Source: Micrococcales bacterium (GTDB lineage Bacteria; Actinomycetota; Actinomycetes; Actinomycetales; Microbacteriaceae). Taken from it: a stretch of DNA of 64,000 nt. The translations under genes were made by a program, and so were the position numbers. The notes beneath the pieces are model-generated. The model was not told the DNA's origin, ran no database searches, and worked only from the letters and a program-made list of their open reading frames with translations. The DNA is taken from the NCBI GenBank assembly GCA_947454255.1, contig CANGIU010000005.1:1-64000 (forward strand). The letters run 5' to 3'. Shown piece after piece: positions 1 to 8,897 of the stretch; position 1 is the stretch's first letter; each line of letters opens with the position of its first letter.

Positions 1-1536
1 AGCAACAGCATCAACATCAGAAGTCACAACAACAACAGAAACCGAAGAAGCAACCTTCGCAGTCTGCTGAACCGCAGAATCAGCAGCAGTCCTATCAACA
101 CCATCAACAGTGATAGAAGAAACAGACGCATCAGAAGACTTAGCAACATTTAGCTTTAGTGAATAAGTAGAAGTTGCACCGGACTCGGCTGTCACTGTAA
201 TTAGAACTGTGTTGATTCCAGTGTGAAGCGTTGATGCACCTGACTGAGCAACTGTTGACTTGGTATCTGCTGCAGTTACTGTCAGGTTCACTGCGGTAGT
301 TCCAAATGGAAGTGAAATCGAGCTAGCTGAATCTAAATAACTTGTGTAATCAATGTCACCAAGCACAACTGAAAGCAGACCAGTATTTGCTGATGGTTGG
401 TACACGTTTACTGTGAAAAGGAAGCTAGATGATACTCCGTCTTGTGAAGTCACAGCCACAGTTACAGTGTTAGTTCCACCAATTAGAGCTGTGTTCCCTG
501 TGACAACATAGTTAGCAACGGAACTGTGCAAGTCCACGCCTACAGTTACCTGGCTTACGCCTGCTGCAACGTCAATGCTCGAGCCAGCCAAGGTAACGCC
601 ATTTACAGTTATCGAATTAATGGCGCGATCTGAGGATGGCGCTGCAACTCTCACTGTTACTGAGTGAGTAGAAACAGCACCAGATTGAGCTGTAACAGTT
701 ACTGAAACAGTATTGTCTCCAAGCGCTAGACCAGAATCTCCAGCTGTAGTGAAAGTTGAAGTTTCTGCAACCGTAATAGCTTCAAGGCTGATGGCGGTTG
801 TTCCGTATGGGACTACAACAATTTCATCATCCTGAACTTCAGTGCCGTTGACTTTGAAGCTGCTCAAACTTGTGTTGGTATTCGGTGTGGCCACATTCAC
901 ATGGAATGAATAATCAGCAGTTGTTAAGTCTTCTGCAACGACGTGAATAGTAACTGTGTTGCTGGAACCAGCGACAAGATTAGAATTTCCGGTCACGTCT
1001 ACCTGAGCCAGACCAGAAGTTGCCGAAGCAGCAACGGTTACCTGACTAGTTCCGATTCCAGCCTCGTAAACGCTTGAACCATCTGATGCGACTGTGAAAG
1101 GTGAACCATTAACCAAAACTTCAGAAAGAGAAGTATCACTAGATGGTTCAGCTACGACAACATTTAGGTGGTAAACCTGAACAACGGTTTCGTCACCTGA
1201 AGTAACAGTGACTGTCACATCGTTTTGCCCTGGAAGCAGCGCATCTGCGTTTAGAGAGGTTTCAGCAACTGCATAATCATTAGTCGGGAGCGCTTCAATT
1301 GCAATGGAGGTGCTTCCCTTTGGAAGATTAATTGTTTGATTATCAACTACGTCGTTTGAGTTTGCTTTGAACAGTGAAAGTGAAGTGTCCTGATCTGAAG
1401 TTTCAGCATGAGCTGCAACAACTCCGACTGCTCCGAAACCAGTTACTGGAGTTAAGACAAGAAGGCCAGCTGTGACCAAGGAAGCAACTCTAAATAGAAA
1501 TAGAGGCTTCTTAAAGTTCTGTGCTGATCTCTTCAT
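1..1536 (-). CDS. Large secreted protein with cadherin-like beta-sandwich repeats (3' end beyond window)
   Basis: An open frame runs from ATG at 1536 leftwards to base 1 without a stop, so 512 codons are visible and the C-terminus is cut off. The N-terminus is a Sec signal peptide: basic residues, a hydrophobic stretch around residues 12-35, then an AHA-type cleavage region. The rest is at least five tandem repeats of about 80-90 residues. Each has the pattern TSLS..(K/V)VNG, a middle 'vP.Gtt.i.v.A' and an ending 'G.NTV.VTVTA..G....Y...V.V', which is typical of the cadherin-like beta-sandwich family (Pfam Cadherin-like). A sixth repeat begins at the edge. The protein is probably an extracellular adhesin or surface-layer-like stalk. 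Serine, threonine and valine dominate. The start is chosen because the signal peptide begins there and a GGGAAC ribosome site lies about 10 bases upstream. Confidence 0.9.
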   Translation of the reverse strand, partial: MKRSAQNFKKPLFLFRVASLVTAGLLVLTPVTGFGAVGVVAAHAETSDQDTSLSLFKANSNDVVDNQTINLPKGSTSIAIEALPTNDYAVAETSLNADALLPGQNDVTVTVTSGDETVVQVYHLNVVVAEPSSDTSLSEVLVNGSPFTVASDGSSVYEAGIGTSQVTVAASATSGLAQVDVTGNSNLVAGSSNTVTIHVVAEDLTTADYSFHVNVATPNTNTSLSSFKVNGTEVQDDEIVVVPYGTTAISLEAITVAETSTFTTAGDSGLALGDNTVSVTVTAQSGAVSTHSVTVRVAAPSSDRAINSITVNGVTLAGSSIDVAAGVSQVTVGVDLHSSVANYVVTGNTALIGGTNTVTVAVTSQDGVSSSFLFTVNVYQPSANTGLLSVVLGDIDYTSYLDSASSISLPFGTTAVNLTVTAADTKSTVAQSGASTLHTGINTVLITVTAESGATSTYSLKLNVAKSSDASVSSITVDGVDRTAADSAVQQTAKVASSVSVVVVTSDVDAVA

Positions 1537-1957
1537 TTGGATTTAGTTCCCTGCTCTTAGGTTCAGGGTTGAAGAATTCTTAAAGTTCTTTGTGTTTCCT
1601 AATGAGAACTTTATGATCAGGGCACACTCGGCGTAAGCGCTTTCAAGGAAAGCGTCCCCGACAACTGCTGGAACAGTGTCAAGCGAGAGTGCAACAAATG
1701 AGCCCAAGGCTCTCCCCTCTCAGGAGTCCTAATCACTATTAATCTTGAGGAATAGTATGGCACCGAAATGCATACCTTTCACCTGAAAAGTTCAAAAGTA
1801 AACGTTATCGGCAACAAAATGTAATCTTTTCTTAACCTAAGGAAATTTGGCTTAAATCGGTTTTTAGACCGATTTTAGGAGAAGCAATCACCGATTGGGG
1901 ACGGCTTGTGGATAACAGCTGGAACCAAATAGCCAGGTCTAGGGCTAATCTTTATCT
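1537..1957. promoter_or_regulatory. Divergent intergenic region with several inverted repeats
   Basis: This 421-base gap separates the repeat protein (left) from the glycosyltransferase (right). No gene is apparent. Two perfect hairpins stand out: 1638-1654 (7-bp arms CGCTTTC/GAAAGCG, 3-base loop) and 1700-1712 (5-bp arms GAGCC/GGCTC). Both would lie in a 5' leader of up to about 250 bases for the leftward gene. No riboswitch consensus that I can recall fits. AT-rich sequence around 1790-1850 is the likely promoter zone for both directions. Confidence 0.5.
1854..1875. repeat. Perfect 8-bp inverted repeat upstream of the polysaccharide cluster
   Basis: AAATCGGT (1854-1861) and ACCGATTT (1868-1875) are separated by six bases, about 80 bases upstream of the first glycosyltransferase. 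It may be an operator or a small bidirectional terminator. A partial third copy (ACCGATT) follows at about 1890. Confidence 0.45.
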
Positions 1958-2953
1958 GTGGCCTCAGCAAAGAAACCCCTAAAGGATCTGCAAACAGTCT
2001 CGTTTGTGATGCCCGTCCTAAATGAGGAAAAATACCTTGAAAGTGCAGTTCGAAGCATTTTTGAGCAAAAAGGGATAGAGAGCTCAAATATTGAGGTCGT
2101 TTTAGCCCTTGGGCCCTCCACTGATGACACAAATAAGGTGGCAGAGAGGCTAAAATCCCTATTTTCGGTCAAAACTGTGCCAAATCCGACCGGAAAGACA
2201 CCTGCAGGACTGAATCTAGCCATCGCTGAGGCAAAAAATGAGGTGATTGTTAGGGTGGATGCCCACAGCATCCTGTCCCACGATTACACTTCCTTAGCCC
2301 TAAAGATCTTGAATCAAACAGGTGCAGCCAATGTCGGCGGGGTAATGAAAGCTCAGGGGCAGACCTCCTTTCAAAAAGCAGTGGCCTGGGCCTATACAAG
2401 TCGGATCGGCTTAGGGGGCGGGACCTTTCACGTTGGTGGAAAGGCTGGACCCAGCGATTCCGTGTATCTAGGCGTTTTTAGAGCAGATTTTCTCAAAGCT
2501 CTTGGCGGGTTTGATGAAAAGATGATTCGGGGTCAGGATTGGGAACTCAACCTAAGAATCAGGCAATCCGGTGGGATTGTTTGGTTTGACCCCCGTTTAG
2601 AGGTCATTTATTTCCCACGTTCTAAGTTAAACAGGCTGGCAAAGCAATTTGCCGATACTGGAGCTTGGCGGGCACAACTTACTAAAGATCATATAAGGAG
2701 TGCAAATATTCGATATTTCGCACCTCCCACCCTTGTGATAGCAATTGCCCTGGGTCTTGTTTCATACTTTCTAGGTATAGCTGGTCTTTTAGGCCTAATC
2801 CCGACATGTATATACATACTGCTTGTATTGCTCAGCTCTCTAACCGCTAGAGGCCTAAGCCTCAAAAGCAGGCTGGCTCTTTTGTTGGTTTTACCAACAA
2901 TGCATCTGAGTTGGGGCTCGGGCTTCTTATCAGGGCTGTTATTCAAACGCTGA
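1958..2953 (+). CDS. Glycosyltransferase family 2 (ExoA-like), membrane-associated
   Basis: The 331-residue protein opens with the GT-A signature SFVMPVLNEEKYLE (nucleotide-sugar binding). A metal-binding-type RVDAHS follows near residue 95, and the acceptor-side GQDWELNLRI lies near residue 195. This order is typical of ExoA-type glycosyltransferases that extend a lipid-linked sugar. At least two hydrophobic segments near residues 255-310 indicate anchoring in the cytoplasmic membrane. The start codon is GTG; only a weak AGGG lies upstream. It is the first gene of a rightward surface-polysaccharide cluster with galU 33 bases downstream. The sugar transferred cannot be read from the sequence. 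Confidence 0.85.
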   Translation: MASAKKPLKDLQTVSFVMPVLNEEKYLESAVRSIFEQKGIESSNIEVVLALGPSTDDTNKVAERLKSLFSVKTVPNPTGKTPAGLNLAIAEAKNEVIVRVDAHSILSHDYTSLALKILNQTGAANVGGVMKAQGQTSFQKAVAWAYTSRIGLGGGTFHVGGKAGPSDSVYLGVFRADFLKALGGFDEKMIRGQDWELNLRIRQSGGIVWFDPRLEVIYFPRSKLNRLAKQFADTGAWRAQLTKDHIRSANIRYFAPPTLVIAIALGLVSYFLGIAGLLGLIPTCIYILLVLLSSLTARGLSLKSRLALLLVLPTMHLSWGSGFLSGLLFKR

Positions 2954-2986
2954 AACTAGACTTGGAGAAAGTCGTAAGGAACACTC

Positions 2987-3880
2987 ATGTCGAGATTTAA
3001 GGTAACCAAGGCCGTAATCCCTGTTGCGGGTCTGGGTACACGTTTCCTACCTGCAACAAAGGCAATGCCTAAAGAGATGCTGCCGCTTATTGATAAGCCA
3101 GTTATCCAGTATGTAGTTGAAGAAGCAGTAAACGCAGGTCTTGAAGATGTGCTCATGGTCACCGGCCGAAATAAGAACGCTTTAGAAAACCACTTTGACC
3201 GTGTTGCTGAACTGGAAGCAAACCTCGAACTCAAAGGTGACACTGATCGCTTAGCAAAAGTCATGGCATCAACAGACCTGGCTAACATCCACTACGTTCG
3301 CCAAGGTGACCCAAGAGGTTTAGGTCACGCTGTGCTCAGAGCTAAAGCACATATTGCAGATCATTCATTCGCGCTTCTCCTGGGCGATGATGTCATGGAC
3401 TCTAGAGATGTCCTACTAACCAAGATGCTCGAGGTTCACGAAGCAACAGGTGAAAACGTAGTTGCACTTATGGAAGTAGACCCTTCACAAATTCACTTAT
3501 ATGGTTGTGCCGTAACAGAAGGTGAAATTGAAAACGGAGTTGTCAGAATCACTGGTCTTGTTGAAAAGCCTAAGACCGAAGAAGCTCCATCTAATCTTGC
3601 GATCATCGGTAGATATGTTCTCAGACCGGAGATCTTCGACATTCTTGAAAAAACCGAACCTGGTCGCGGTGGGGAAATCCAATTAACCGATGCGCTCATG
3701 ACAGCAGCTCAACATCCACAACTAGCTGGCGGGGTCCTCGGTGTTGTTTTCAAAGGTAGAAGATACGACACTGGCGACAAACTAGATTTCATCAAAGCTA
3801 CTCTTCGCCTCGGCGTTGACCGCGAGGACATCGGTGCGGACTTACGCACCTGGCTCCACGAATTTAATAACGAAATCTAA
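2987..3880 (+). CDS. galU: UTP--glucose-1-phosphate uridylyltransferase
   Basis: GalU makes UDP-glucose and pyrophosphate from UTP and glucose-1-phosphate, supplying activated glucose for cell-wall and exopolysaccharide synthesis. The 297-residue protein is the usual bacterial length. It carries the nucleotidyltransferase signature AGLGTRFLPATKAMPKEMLP at residues 14-33, followed by DKPVIQYVVEEA. LGDD near residue 130 and VEKP near residue 192 also match the family. The start is supported by AAGGAA 8 bases upstream. The neighbouring glycosyltransferases and the UDP-glucose dehydrogenase at 12.2-13.5 kb would use its product. Confidence 0.95.
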   Translation: MSRFKVTKAVIPVAGLGTRFLPATKAMPKEMLPLIDKPVIQYVVEEAVNAGLEDVLMVTGRNKNALENHFDRVAELEANLELKGDTDRLAKVMASTDLANIHYVRQGDPRGLGHAVLRAKAHIADHSFALLLGDDVMDSRDVLLTKMLEVHEATGENVVALMEVDPSQIHLYGCAVTEGEIENGVVRITGLVEKPKTEEAPSNLAIIGRYVLRPEIFDILEKTEPGRGGEIQLTDALMTAAQHPQLAGGVLGVVFKGRRYDTGDKLDFIKATLRLGVDREDIGADLRTWLHEFNNEI

Positions 3881-3889
3881 GGAATACTC

Positions 3890-5638
3890 TTGTCTTCAAA
3901 CCAAAACGTAGTCATCTGTTCTTTCTATACAGCAGACGACTATTACCGAGCACATGGTGAACGCCTTGCTAAAAACCTAGATGAGCTCGGAGTCAAATAT
4001 GTGCTTCGCGAAATTCAAAAGCAGGAAGGTGAAGACTGGGCAGACATCTGCCGGAAAAAGGTTGGCTTCCTCGCTGATGTTTGTGCAGAACATCCAGATA
4101 AGAAAGTCTTCTGGATGGACGTTGACTGCATATTGCTTGAGCTTCCTGAATACATCTTTAACTCGACTGCAGATATCATCGGATTCCAGCGCGGCTATTC
4201 CAGCCCGCTTTCAATTGGCTATGACCGCAGAGCCAGATTCTGGGAACCATCATTTTGGGGAGTAAATGCCACACCTCTTGCTCGCAAGATGATTGCCGAA
4301 GCATACGAACTTGAGAAGACCTCGACCATAAAAGCCACTGATGATTACTTCATGGAAGAAGCTTGGCGAGCTAACTGTGACAACATGACATTTCAGATGA
4401 TCCCCTCCAATGCTGTGGTGGGGATGGGCTCTACAAACGCAGACTCAACCGGAGCTTTCTTCAAGTTTGGTTCCAGCGGAAACGTTGACGAATTCCGCGG
4501 CAAAGTTGAGCAGCACTCCGGCACCAAGGGCGGACTTCGTAAACGCGCACTAAAGTTTGCCAAGAAGCTCGAGAGCAAACTTCCAGACCAAACTTCAAAG
4601 CGGCTTCGCTTGCTAGCAGACACCATCGGGATCACCGGTGTGCTGACCACCAGCAAACTAAACCCAGAGAGCCAAGAACGAAAAGTTGATCTCAATCTAG
4701 TCATCGACTCTGCCCAAGCTGGGAATAGTTCAAAGTATGAAGAAGCAAAGGCCAAATTCGAAGAGAAATACTTACCGACTCAAATGGAGCTCAGCACAAT
4801 TGCTGTTGCCAAGAGTTTCCACTTCTATGCGGCTAAAGAATCAACCAAAAGCATTGGTCTCGTTTGGTGGGCTAAACCCTTCCCTGGAAACTTTGGTGAC
4901 TGGTTATCCCCTCTTATCGTTAGCCAATACACCGATAAAAAAATCTTCTTCCAATCTCCAGTGAAAATTGCTTCTAAGAAGCACATGATTGGACTTGGTT
5001 CAATCGGAAGGTTTATCAAACCAAATTCTGTAGTTGTTGGAACAGGCATTTCAACCGACGAACTAACCCTTGCCAAAAGTGCAACCTATGTTTCAGTGAG
5101 AGGTCCTGTTACAGCAAGAGTTGTCAAAGAATCTGGTGGCCCGTCAGTAGATAGCTTTGGAGATCCTGGTGTTTTGATTTCTAGAATCTTCCCTGTCGAT
5201 CGCAAGAGTACAAATGGAAAAGTTGCTCTAGTCCGACACTTCACTCACAAATCCATTCCACTTGTTCTTGACCCGAACATGGATGAACTAGATATTTTCG
5301 TGTCACATCCAGATGACATCCAGGCTTTGGTGCACAGCCTGAATGAATATGAACGTGTTGTCACCTCGGCTATGCACATCTTCATCACTTGTCAGTCCTA
5401 TGGAATTCCTTGTGCGTTGATTACTTTCGAAGGATTCGAAGATTCAGTCCATGGCAATGGAATCAAGTATGGGGACTATGCAGAAGGTGTTGGTCTAGCC
5501 TCAATTAGCCCAATTCCAATTGGCCTTAACTTGAACAAGGTTGACTTCGACCACATCACCACTGATCACAAAATCAGTGAAACTAAACTTGATGAAGTTG
5601 AAGCAGCAATTAAAAAGGGTTTAAGTTACCTGCAGTAG
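3890..5638 (+). CDS. Glycosyltransferase-like domain fused to a polysaccharide pyruvyltransferase-like domain
   Basis: This 582-residue protein has two halves. Residues 1-180 resemble a nucleotide-sugar transferase fold with a FWMDVDC motif (DxD-like, near residue 82). Residues about 320-545 resemble polysaccharide pyruvyltransferases (CsaB/WcaK type): NFGDWLSPLI, then VVVGTGIS, a 'YVSVRGPVTARVV' stretch, FGDPGVL, and ERVVTSAMHIFITCQSYGIP (the 'S.R.H.....A...G.P' region). If active, the C-terminal half would add pyruvate ketals or use a related chemistry on a surface glycan. The start is TTG with AAGGAA 6-7 bases upstream; no better ATG exists in frame. A linker of about 130 residues separates the halves. 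The fusion is unusual and the exact reaction is not predictable. Confidence 0.7.
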   Translation: MSSNQNVVICSFYTADDYYRAHGERLAKNLDELGVKYVLREIQKQEGEDWADICRKKVGFLADVCAEHPDKKVFWMDVDCILLELPEYIFNSTADIIGFQRGYSSPLSIGYDRRARFWEPSFWGVNATPLARKMIAEAYELEKTSTIKATDDYFMEEAWRANCDNMTFQMIPSNAVVGMGSTNADSTGAFFKFGSSGNVDEFRGKVEQHSGTKGGLRKRALKFAKKLESKLPDQTSKRLRLLADTIGITGVLTTSKLNPESQERKVDLNLVIDSAQAGNSSKYEEAKAKFEEKYLPTQMELSTIAVAKSFHFYAAKESTKSIGLVWWAKPFPGNFGDWLSPLIVSQYTDKKIFFQSPVKIASKKHMIGLGSIGRFIKPNSVVVGTGISTDELTLAKSATYVSVRGPVTARVVKESGGPSVDSFGDPGVLISRIFPVDRKSTNGKVALVRHFTHKSIPLVLDPNMDELDIFVSHPDDIQALVHSLNEYERVVTSAMHIFITCQSYGIPCALITFEGFEDSVHGNGIKYGDYAEGVGLASISPIPIGLNLNKVDFDHITTDHKISETKLDEVEAAIKKGLSYLQ

Positions 5639-5664
5639 TTTTACTTACTTAGAGAAGGAACAAA

Positions 5665-6486
5665 ATGATTTTTATCGTGCAACAGGTTCTAAAGACCTTT
5701 GCTTTGCTCTTTCCTAAAGGTAAGCATCGAAACCAAGCGTTACTTCTTGCTTTTATCGCCACCATTGTGCCACTCACCCAGCTTTTTGTAATTCGTATTT
5801 TTAGCCACATGATCACCCGTGGAAGCAATGAGCCCTTAGATAAAGCGCTCGTAAACTTTGTTGCATTCTTCGCGCTATTTGGTTTAACTCACATCGCTAC
5901 TTACTGGCAAAAGACTTATCGGGTGAAGGTCTTCAACGATGCCATAAGTTCCAATACACAAAGAAGAAGCAAGATGACCGAAAGCTGGGAGTGGGCGCTA
6001 GCTTTTGAAACTAACAACTTATTGCACACCTTTGCTCAGATGGTAGTGCTTGCTGCATACTTCATCTTTGTTGCATGGCAAGTTGGGTTAGTGAACTGTG
6101 TTCTGATTATCGCCACAATGCAATTTGTCAAGGTTATGTTTCACAAGCAAATCGCAACCCAAGAAGGCTTTGCATTAGCTCAAAAGAAAAACCAGCCGGC
6201 AACAGCATTTGCGAAAGTAAGAGCCAGAATTCGCTCTGCTGAAATTGGCATTCTGATTGCTAACGCTGCCTTTATTGTGTCGCTAGGCGCTCTCTTAGTC
6301 TTTAGCTACCTGGGTCAAATAACTGCAGCAGATGCGGTCATGCTTTTCCTTGGCTTCAGGATGCAAAACAATAACTTAGGTCAAACCAGCGGATCACTAA
6401 TGCGATTTGCTAGAGCTAAAGCACTGAGTGAAGCCCCGCAAAAATACAAGGGCATCAAGCCAGACGACGACGAAGAAATGATCTAG
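5665..6486 (+). CDS. Multi-TM membrane protein resembling an ABC-exporter transmembrane domain without an ATPase
   Basis: The protein has 273 residues with hydrophobic segments near residues 26-46, 68-86, 120-150 and 195-235. The layout, with long amphipathic stretches between helices and a C-terminal soluble tail, recalls an ABC-exporter membrane domain (TM1-6), but no Walker A/B nucleotide-binding domain is present here or in the adjacent genes. AAGGAAC precedes the ATG. It sits between polysaccharide genes, so a role in glycan export or in a membrane complex is plausible but unproven. I do not recognise a named family. Confidence 0.6.
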   Translation: MIFIVQQVLKTFALLFPKGKHRNQALLLAFIATIVPLTQLFVIRIFSHMITRGSNEPLDKALVNFVAFFALFGLTHIATYWQKTYRVKVFNDAISSNTQRRSKMTESWEWALAFETNNLLHTFAQMVVLAAYFIFVAWQVGLVNCVLIIATMQFVKVMFHKQIATQEGFALAQKKNQPATAFAKVRARIRSAEIGILIANAAFIVSLGALLVFSYLGQITAADAVMLFLGFRMQNNNLGQTSGSLMRFARAKALSEAPQKYKGIKPDDDEEMI

Positions 6487-6492
6487 CTCAAT

Positions 6493-7284
6493 ATGAGCAA
6501 ACCAACTCTTACTTTCGGATACAGCACACTTGCAAACCGACTAAATAACATCGAGCTTCCAGAGCTAGCTGCTGACTGGGATGTCCTGATAACAGTTCAA
6601 AGTGGCAACGAATTTCCTCCAACCGTTGAACAATTGTTGAAATCACCCTCCGGCGAGAACGTAACAACAAAAGCTTTCCCTGGCAAAGGAGTCACAAAAC
6701 TTAGAAACCAAGTCATCAAGAATGCAACCGGAACTTACGTCATATTCGCTGATGATGACATCACCTTTAGTAAGGATGGGCTCAAATCTGCCATCGCATA
6801 CCTAGAGCAAAACAAGGACGTAGCTCTACTACTTGGACAAGCTGTAGACGAGAGTGGAAAGCTCAGGAAGAACTACCCGAAGAAGATCACCAAACTAACC
6901 AAACTAAACAGTGCTAGAGCCGCCACCTACGAAATGATAATCAGGCTAGAGGCCATAAATAAGGCTGGCGTTCTATTCGATGAGAGCTTTGGCGCTGGAG
7001 CTGAAACTACCTATCTGGGAGATGAGTACATCTTCATTGCTGATTTGATCTCAGCAAACCTAAGGTGTGACTATGTCCCAATAGTTCTTGCCATCCACCC
7101 AACGGATAGTTCAGGTAGCGGCTGGGGAACAGACCGAGACCGCATAGCCAGAGCACTCATATTTGACCGAGTATTTAAAGGCAACCGAACCTTGCCCTTC
7201 CTAGCAAGAAGTGCATTCGGGCTAAGGAAGCTAGGCCGCGGGCTCAGCCTTGGCCAACTCATCAAATTCATCTTCAAACGCTAA
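6493..7284 (+). CDS. Glycosyltransferase family 2 protein
   Basis: The protein has 263 residues. The GT2 core is visible as a nucleotide-sugar binding strand (DVLITVQSG near residue 30), KGVTKLRNQVIKNATGTYVI around residues 60-80, and IFADDDITF near residue 82, the DxD metal site. GAGAETTYLGDEYIF near residue 165 looks like the acceptor-binding ED-type motif. The basic C-terminus (LGRGLSLGQLIKFIFKR) may contact the membrane. It begins 6 bases after the preceding stop, so it belongs to the same operon. The sugar and acceptor are unknown. Confidence 0.8.
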   Translation: MSKPTLTFGYSTLANRLNNIELPELAADWDVLITVQSGNEFPPTVEQLLKSPSGENVTTKAFPGKGVTKLRNQVIKNATGTYVIFADDDITFSKDGLKSAIAYLEQNKDVALLLGQAVDESGKLRKNYPKKITKLTKLNSARAATYEMIIRLEAINKAGVLFDESFGAGAETTYLGDEYIFIADLISANLRCDYVPIVLAIHPTDSSGSGWGTDRDRIARALIFDRVFKGNRTLPFLARSAFGLRKLGRGLSLGQLIKFIFKR

Positions 7285-7368
7285 GCCTTACTAGAAAAGC
7301 CCTTACCAAGTTAGACTTCTGATTATTACTTGCGTTTTGTGCGAATCGCTGGCTCTGAAAGGTTTCCA

Positions 7369-8886
7369 ATGCTTCGAACTCGCCTAACCGCCCTCGCAAT
7401 CACTCTTGCCTTGGCCGCTACTGTCTTGGTTGGCGGATCAGCTGAGGCCCTAGTCAAGAAGAATGTAAGTCTTCCCAAGCTTCCCACCATGATTGGCGTA
7501 GGCGAAACTATTGCAGTCACACCTGGCAAGTGGAATCAGACCGTCAAAGTAACCTACCAGTGGCTTGTCGACGGAAACCTTGTCAAAGGTGCTACTAAAA
7601 CTTCATACAAAGTCCCAACAACAGCAATGGGCAAGTTGCTTAGCGTCGTTGAGACTGCAAAATTCAAAGATGGCAAATCGCTTTTTGCTAATTCAGTTGC
7701 AAGAAGAGTGGGTCTACTTACCATCGCTGGAGCAGCTGCAATAAATTACAAAGATCAAGAACATACCGCGCTGGTTCTAACTTCCCCAGACTCAACTAAA
7801 GCTGGAGTAACAAAGACTTTAACTTGGTATGCCGGAGATTCCCTAATTGAAGGCGAAAACTCAGTTGAACTACCAATAGATAATCGCTTTGACAGCCTGA
7901 ACGTCACAGCAAAAGCAACTTACGCGCTTACTGGATACAACTCTGTTGTATTGAATGCAAACAGCATCGGATTTGCCGCTCCAGCCGTAAGCGCAAACCA
8001 TCTAATCTGGTCAGACGAATTTGATGGTACGACTGGTTCCGGCCCTAACCTAAATGACTGGAATGATGTCACTGGTAATGGAAGAAACTTCAACGATCCA
8101 ATTACTCCCGTTGCAAATGGTTGGGGCAACCTGGAACGCCAATATTATTTGCCTGGCTCTAGCGTGGTAGCGGATATGCAAGATGCAACAGATGGCAAGG
8201 GTTTGCTAATTACTGCTACTAACCAAATCGATCACCCGAACCAAGCTGGACCATTTGGCTGTTGGTACTCATACAACTGGAAAGGTCAAAAGACCGGACC
8301 AAACTGTGAGTGGACTAGCGGAAAGATAACTACGGAGGACAAGATTGGTTTCCTCTATGGCCATCTAGAAGCAAGGGTTAAAACAACCGGCACAGCTGGT
8401 ACCTGGCCAGCATTCTGGATGCTTGGTCAAGACTTCCAGAAGAATGGCTGGCCTGGTTGTGGAGAGATCGATATTCACGAAGGCAACGGAGCGCTTCCTA
8501 ATAGCAACTGGGGAACGCTGCACGGCTATAGCTATTGGCCGGGCGGACAGAAGAGCCAAAGCACAAGCATGATTGCTGGTTGGCACACCTACGGTCTGGA
8601 CTGGAAACCAAACTACATTGCATTCTCAGTTGACGGGGAAATCTATAAAACAGTTACTGCAAATGATCTAAAGATTGCCCCATGGAATCTTGATCTAGCC
8701 AAGAATGGTTGGGAATTCAACAAACCACAGTTTGCAATTCTTAACCTGGCTGTTGGAGGAAGAATTATTGGCAACAATAACCTCCCAGTTCGAACAGCAG
8801 ATATCAACAAAGACACCAAGACCATGCAAGTTGATTACATCCGCTATTCCAGCCTCGATGGCTACGGCACTCTGATTCGTTACTAG
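7369..8886 (+). CDS. Secreted glycoside hydrolase family 16 (beta-glucanase-like), Ig-like N-terminal domains
   Basis: The product is an extracellular endo-acting beta-glucan or galactan hydrolase. I start it at ATG 7369 (505 residues) because GAAAGG lies just upstream and the protein then begins with a good signal peptide (MLRTRLTALAITLALAATVL, cleaved near AEA); a TTG 39 bases earlier would spoil it. Residues about 30-215 form Ig-like beta domains ('YQWLVDG..VKGAT..SY'). Residues about 220-505 are GH16, with the catalytic motif GEIDIHEG: nucleophile E366, assisting D368 and acid/base E371. The fifth motif position is His where a hydrophobic residue is usual. A paralogue follows 11 bases downstream. 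Targets could be laminarin-type algal glucan or the cell's own glycan. Confidence 0.85.
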   Translation: MLRTRLTALAITLALAATVLVGGSAEALVKKNVSLPKLPTMIGVGETIAVTPGKWNQTVKVTYQWLVDGNLVKGATKTSYKVPTTAMGKLLSVVETAKFKDGKSLFANSVARRVGLLTIAGAAAINYKDQEHTALVLTSPDSTKAGVTKTLTWYAGDSLIEGENSVELPIDNRFDSLNVTAKATYALTGYNSVVLNANSIGFAAPAVSANHLIWSDEFDGTTGSGPNLNDWNDVTGNGRNFNDPITPVANGWGNLERQYYLPGSSVVADMQDATDGKGLLITATNQIDHPNQAGPFGCWYSYNWKGQKTGPNCEWTSGKITTEDKIGFLYGHLEARVKTTGTAGTWPAFWMLGQDFQKNGWPGCGEIDIHEGNGALPNSNWGTLHGYSYWPGGQKSQSTSMIAGWHTYGLDWKPNYIAFSVDGEIYKTVTANDLKIAPWNLDLAKNGWEFNKPQFAILNLAVGGRIIGNNNLPVRTADINKDTKTMQVDYIRYSSLDGYGTLIRY

Positions 8887-8897
8887 TTAGGTATTCC

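Noticed and set aside
1-60. Simple acaacaacaac repeat resembling the start of a microsatellite or CRISPR
   Set aside because: It is codon repetition within the Ala/Val/Thr-rich secreted protein and is not an array.
1537-1780. A c-di-AMP (ydaO-type) riboswitch upstream of the surface repeat gene
   Set aside because: The leader has GGGGAGAG and hairpins but not the conserved GGGG-ACCCA/UGGGGCGAA and terminal pseudoknot elements I remember, so no riboswitch is called.
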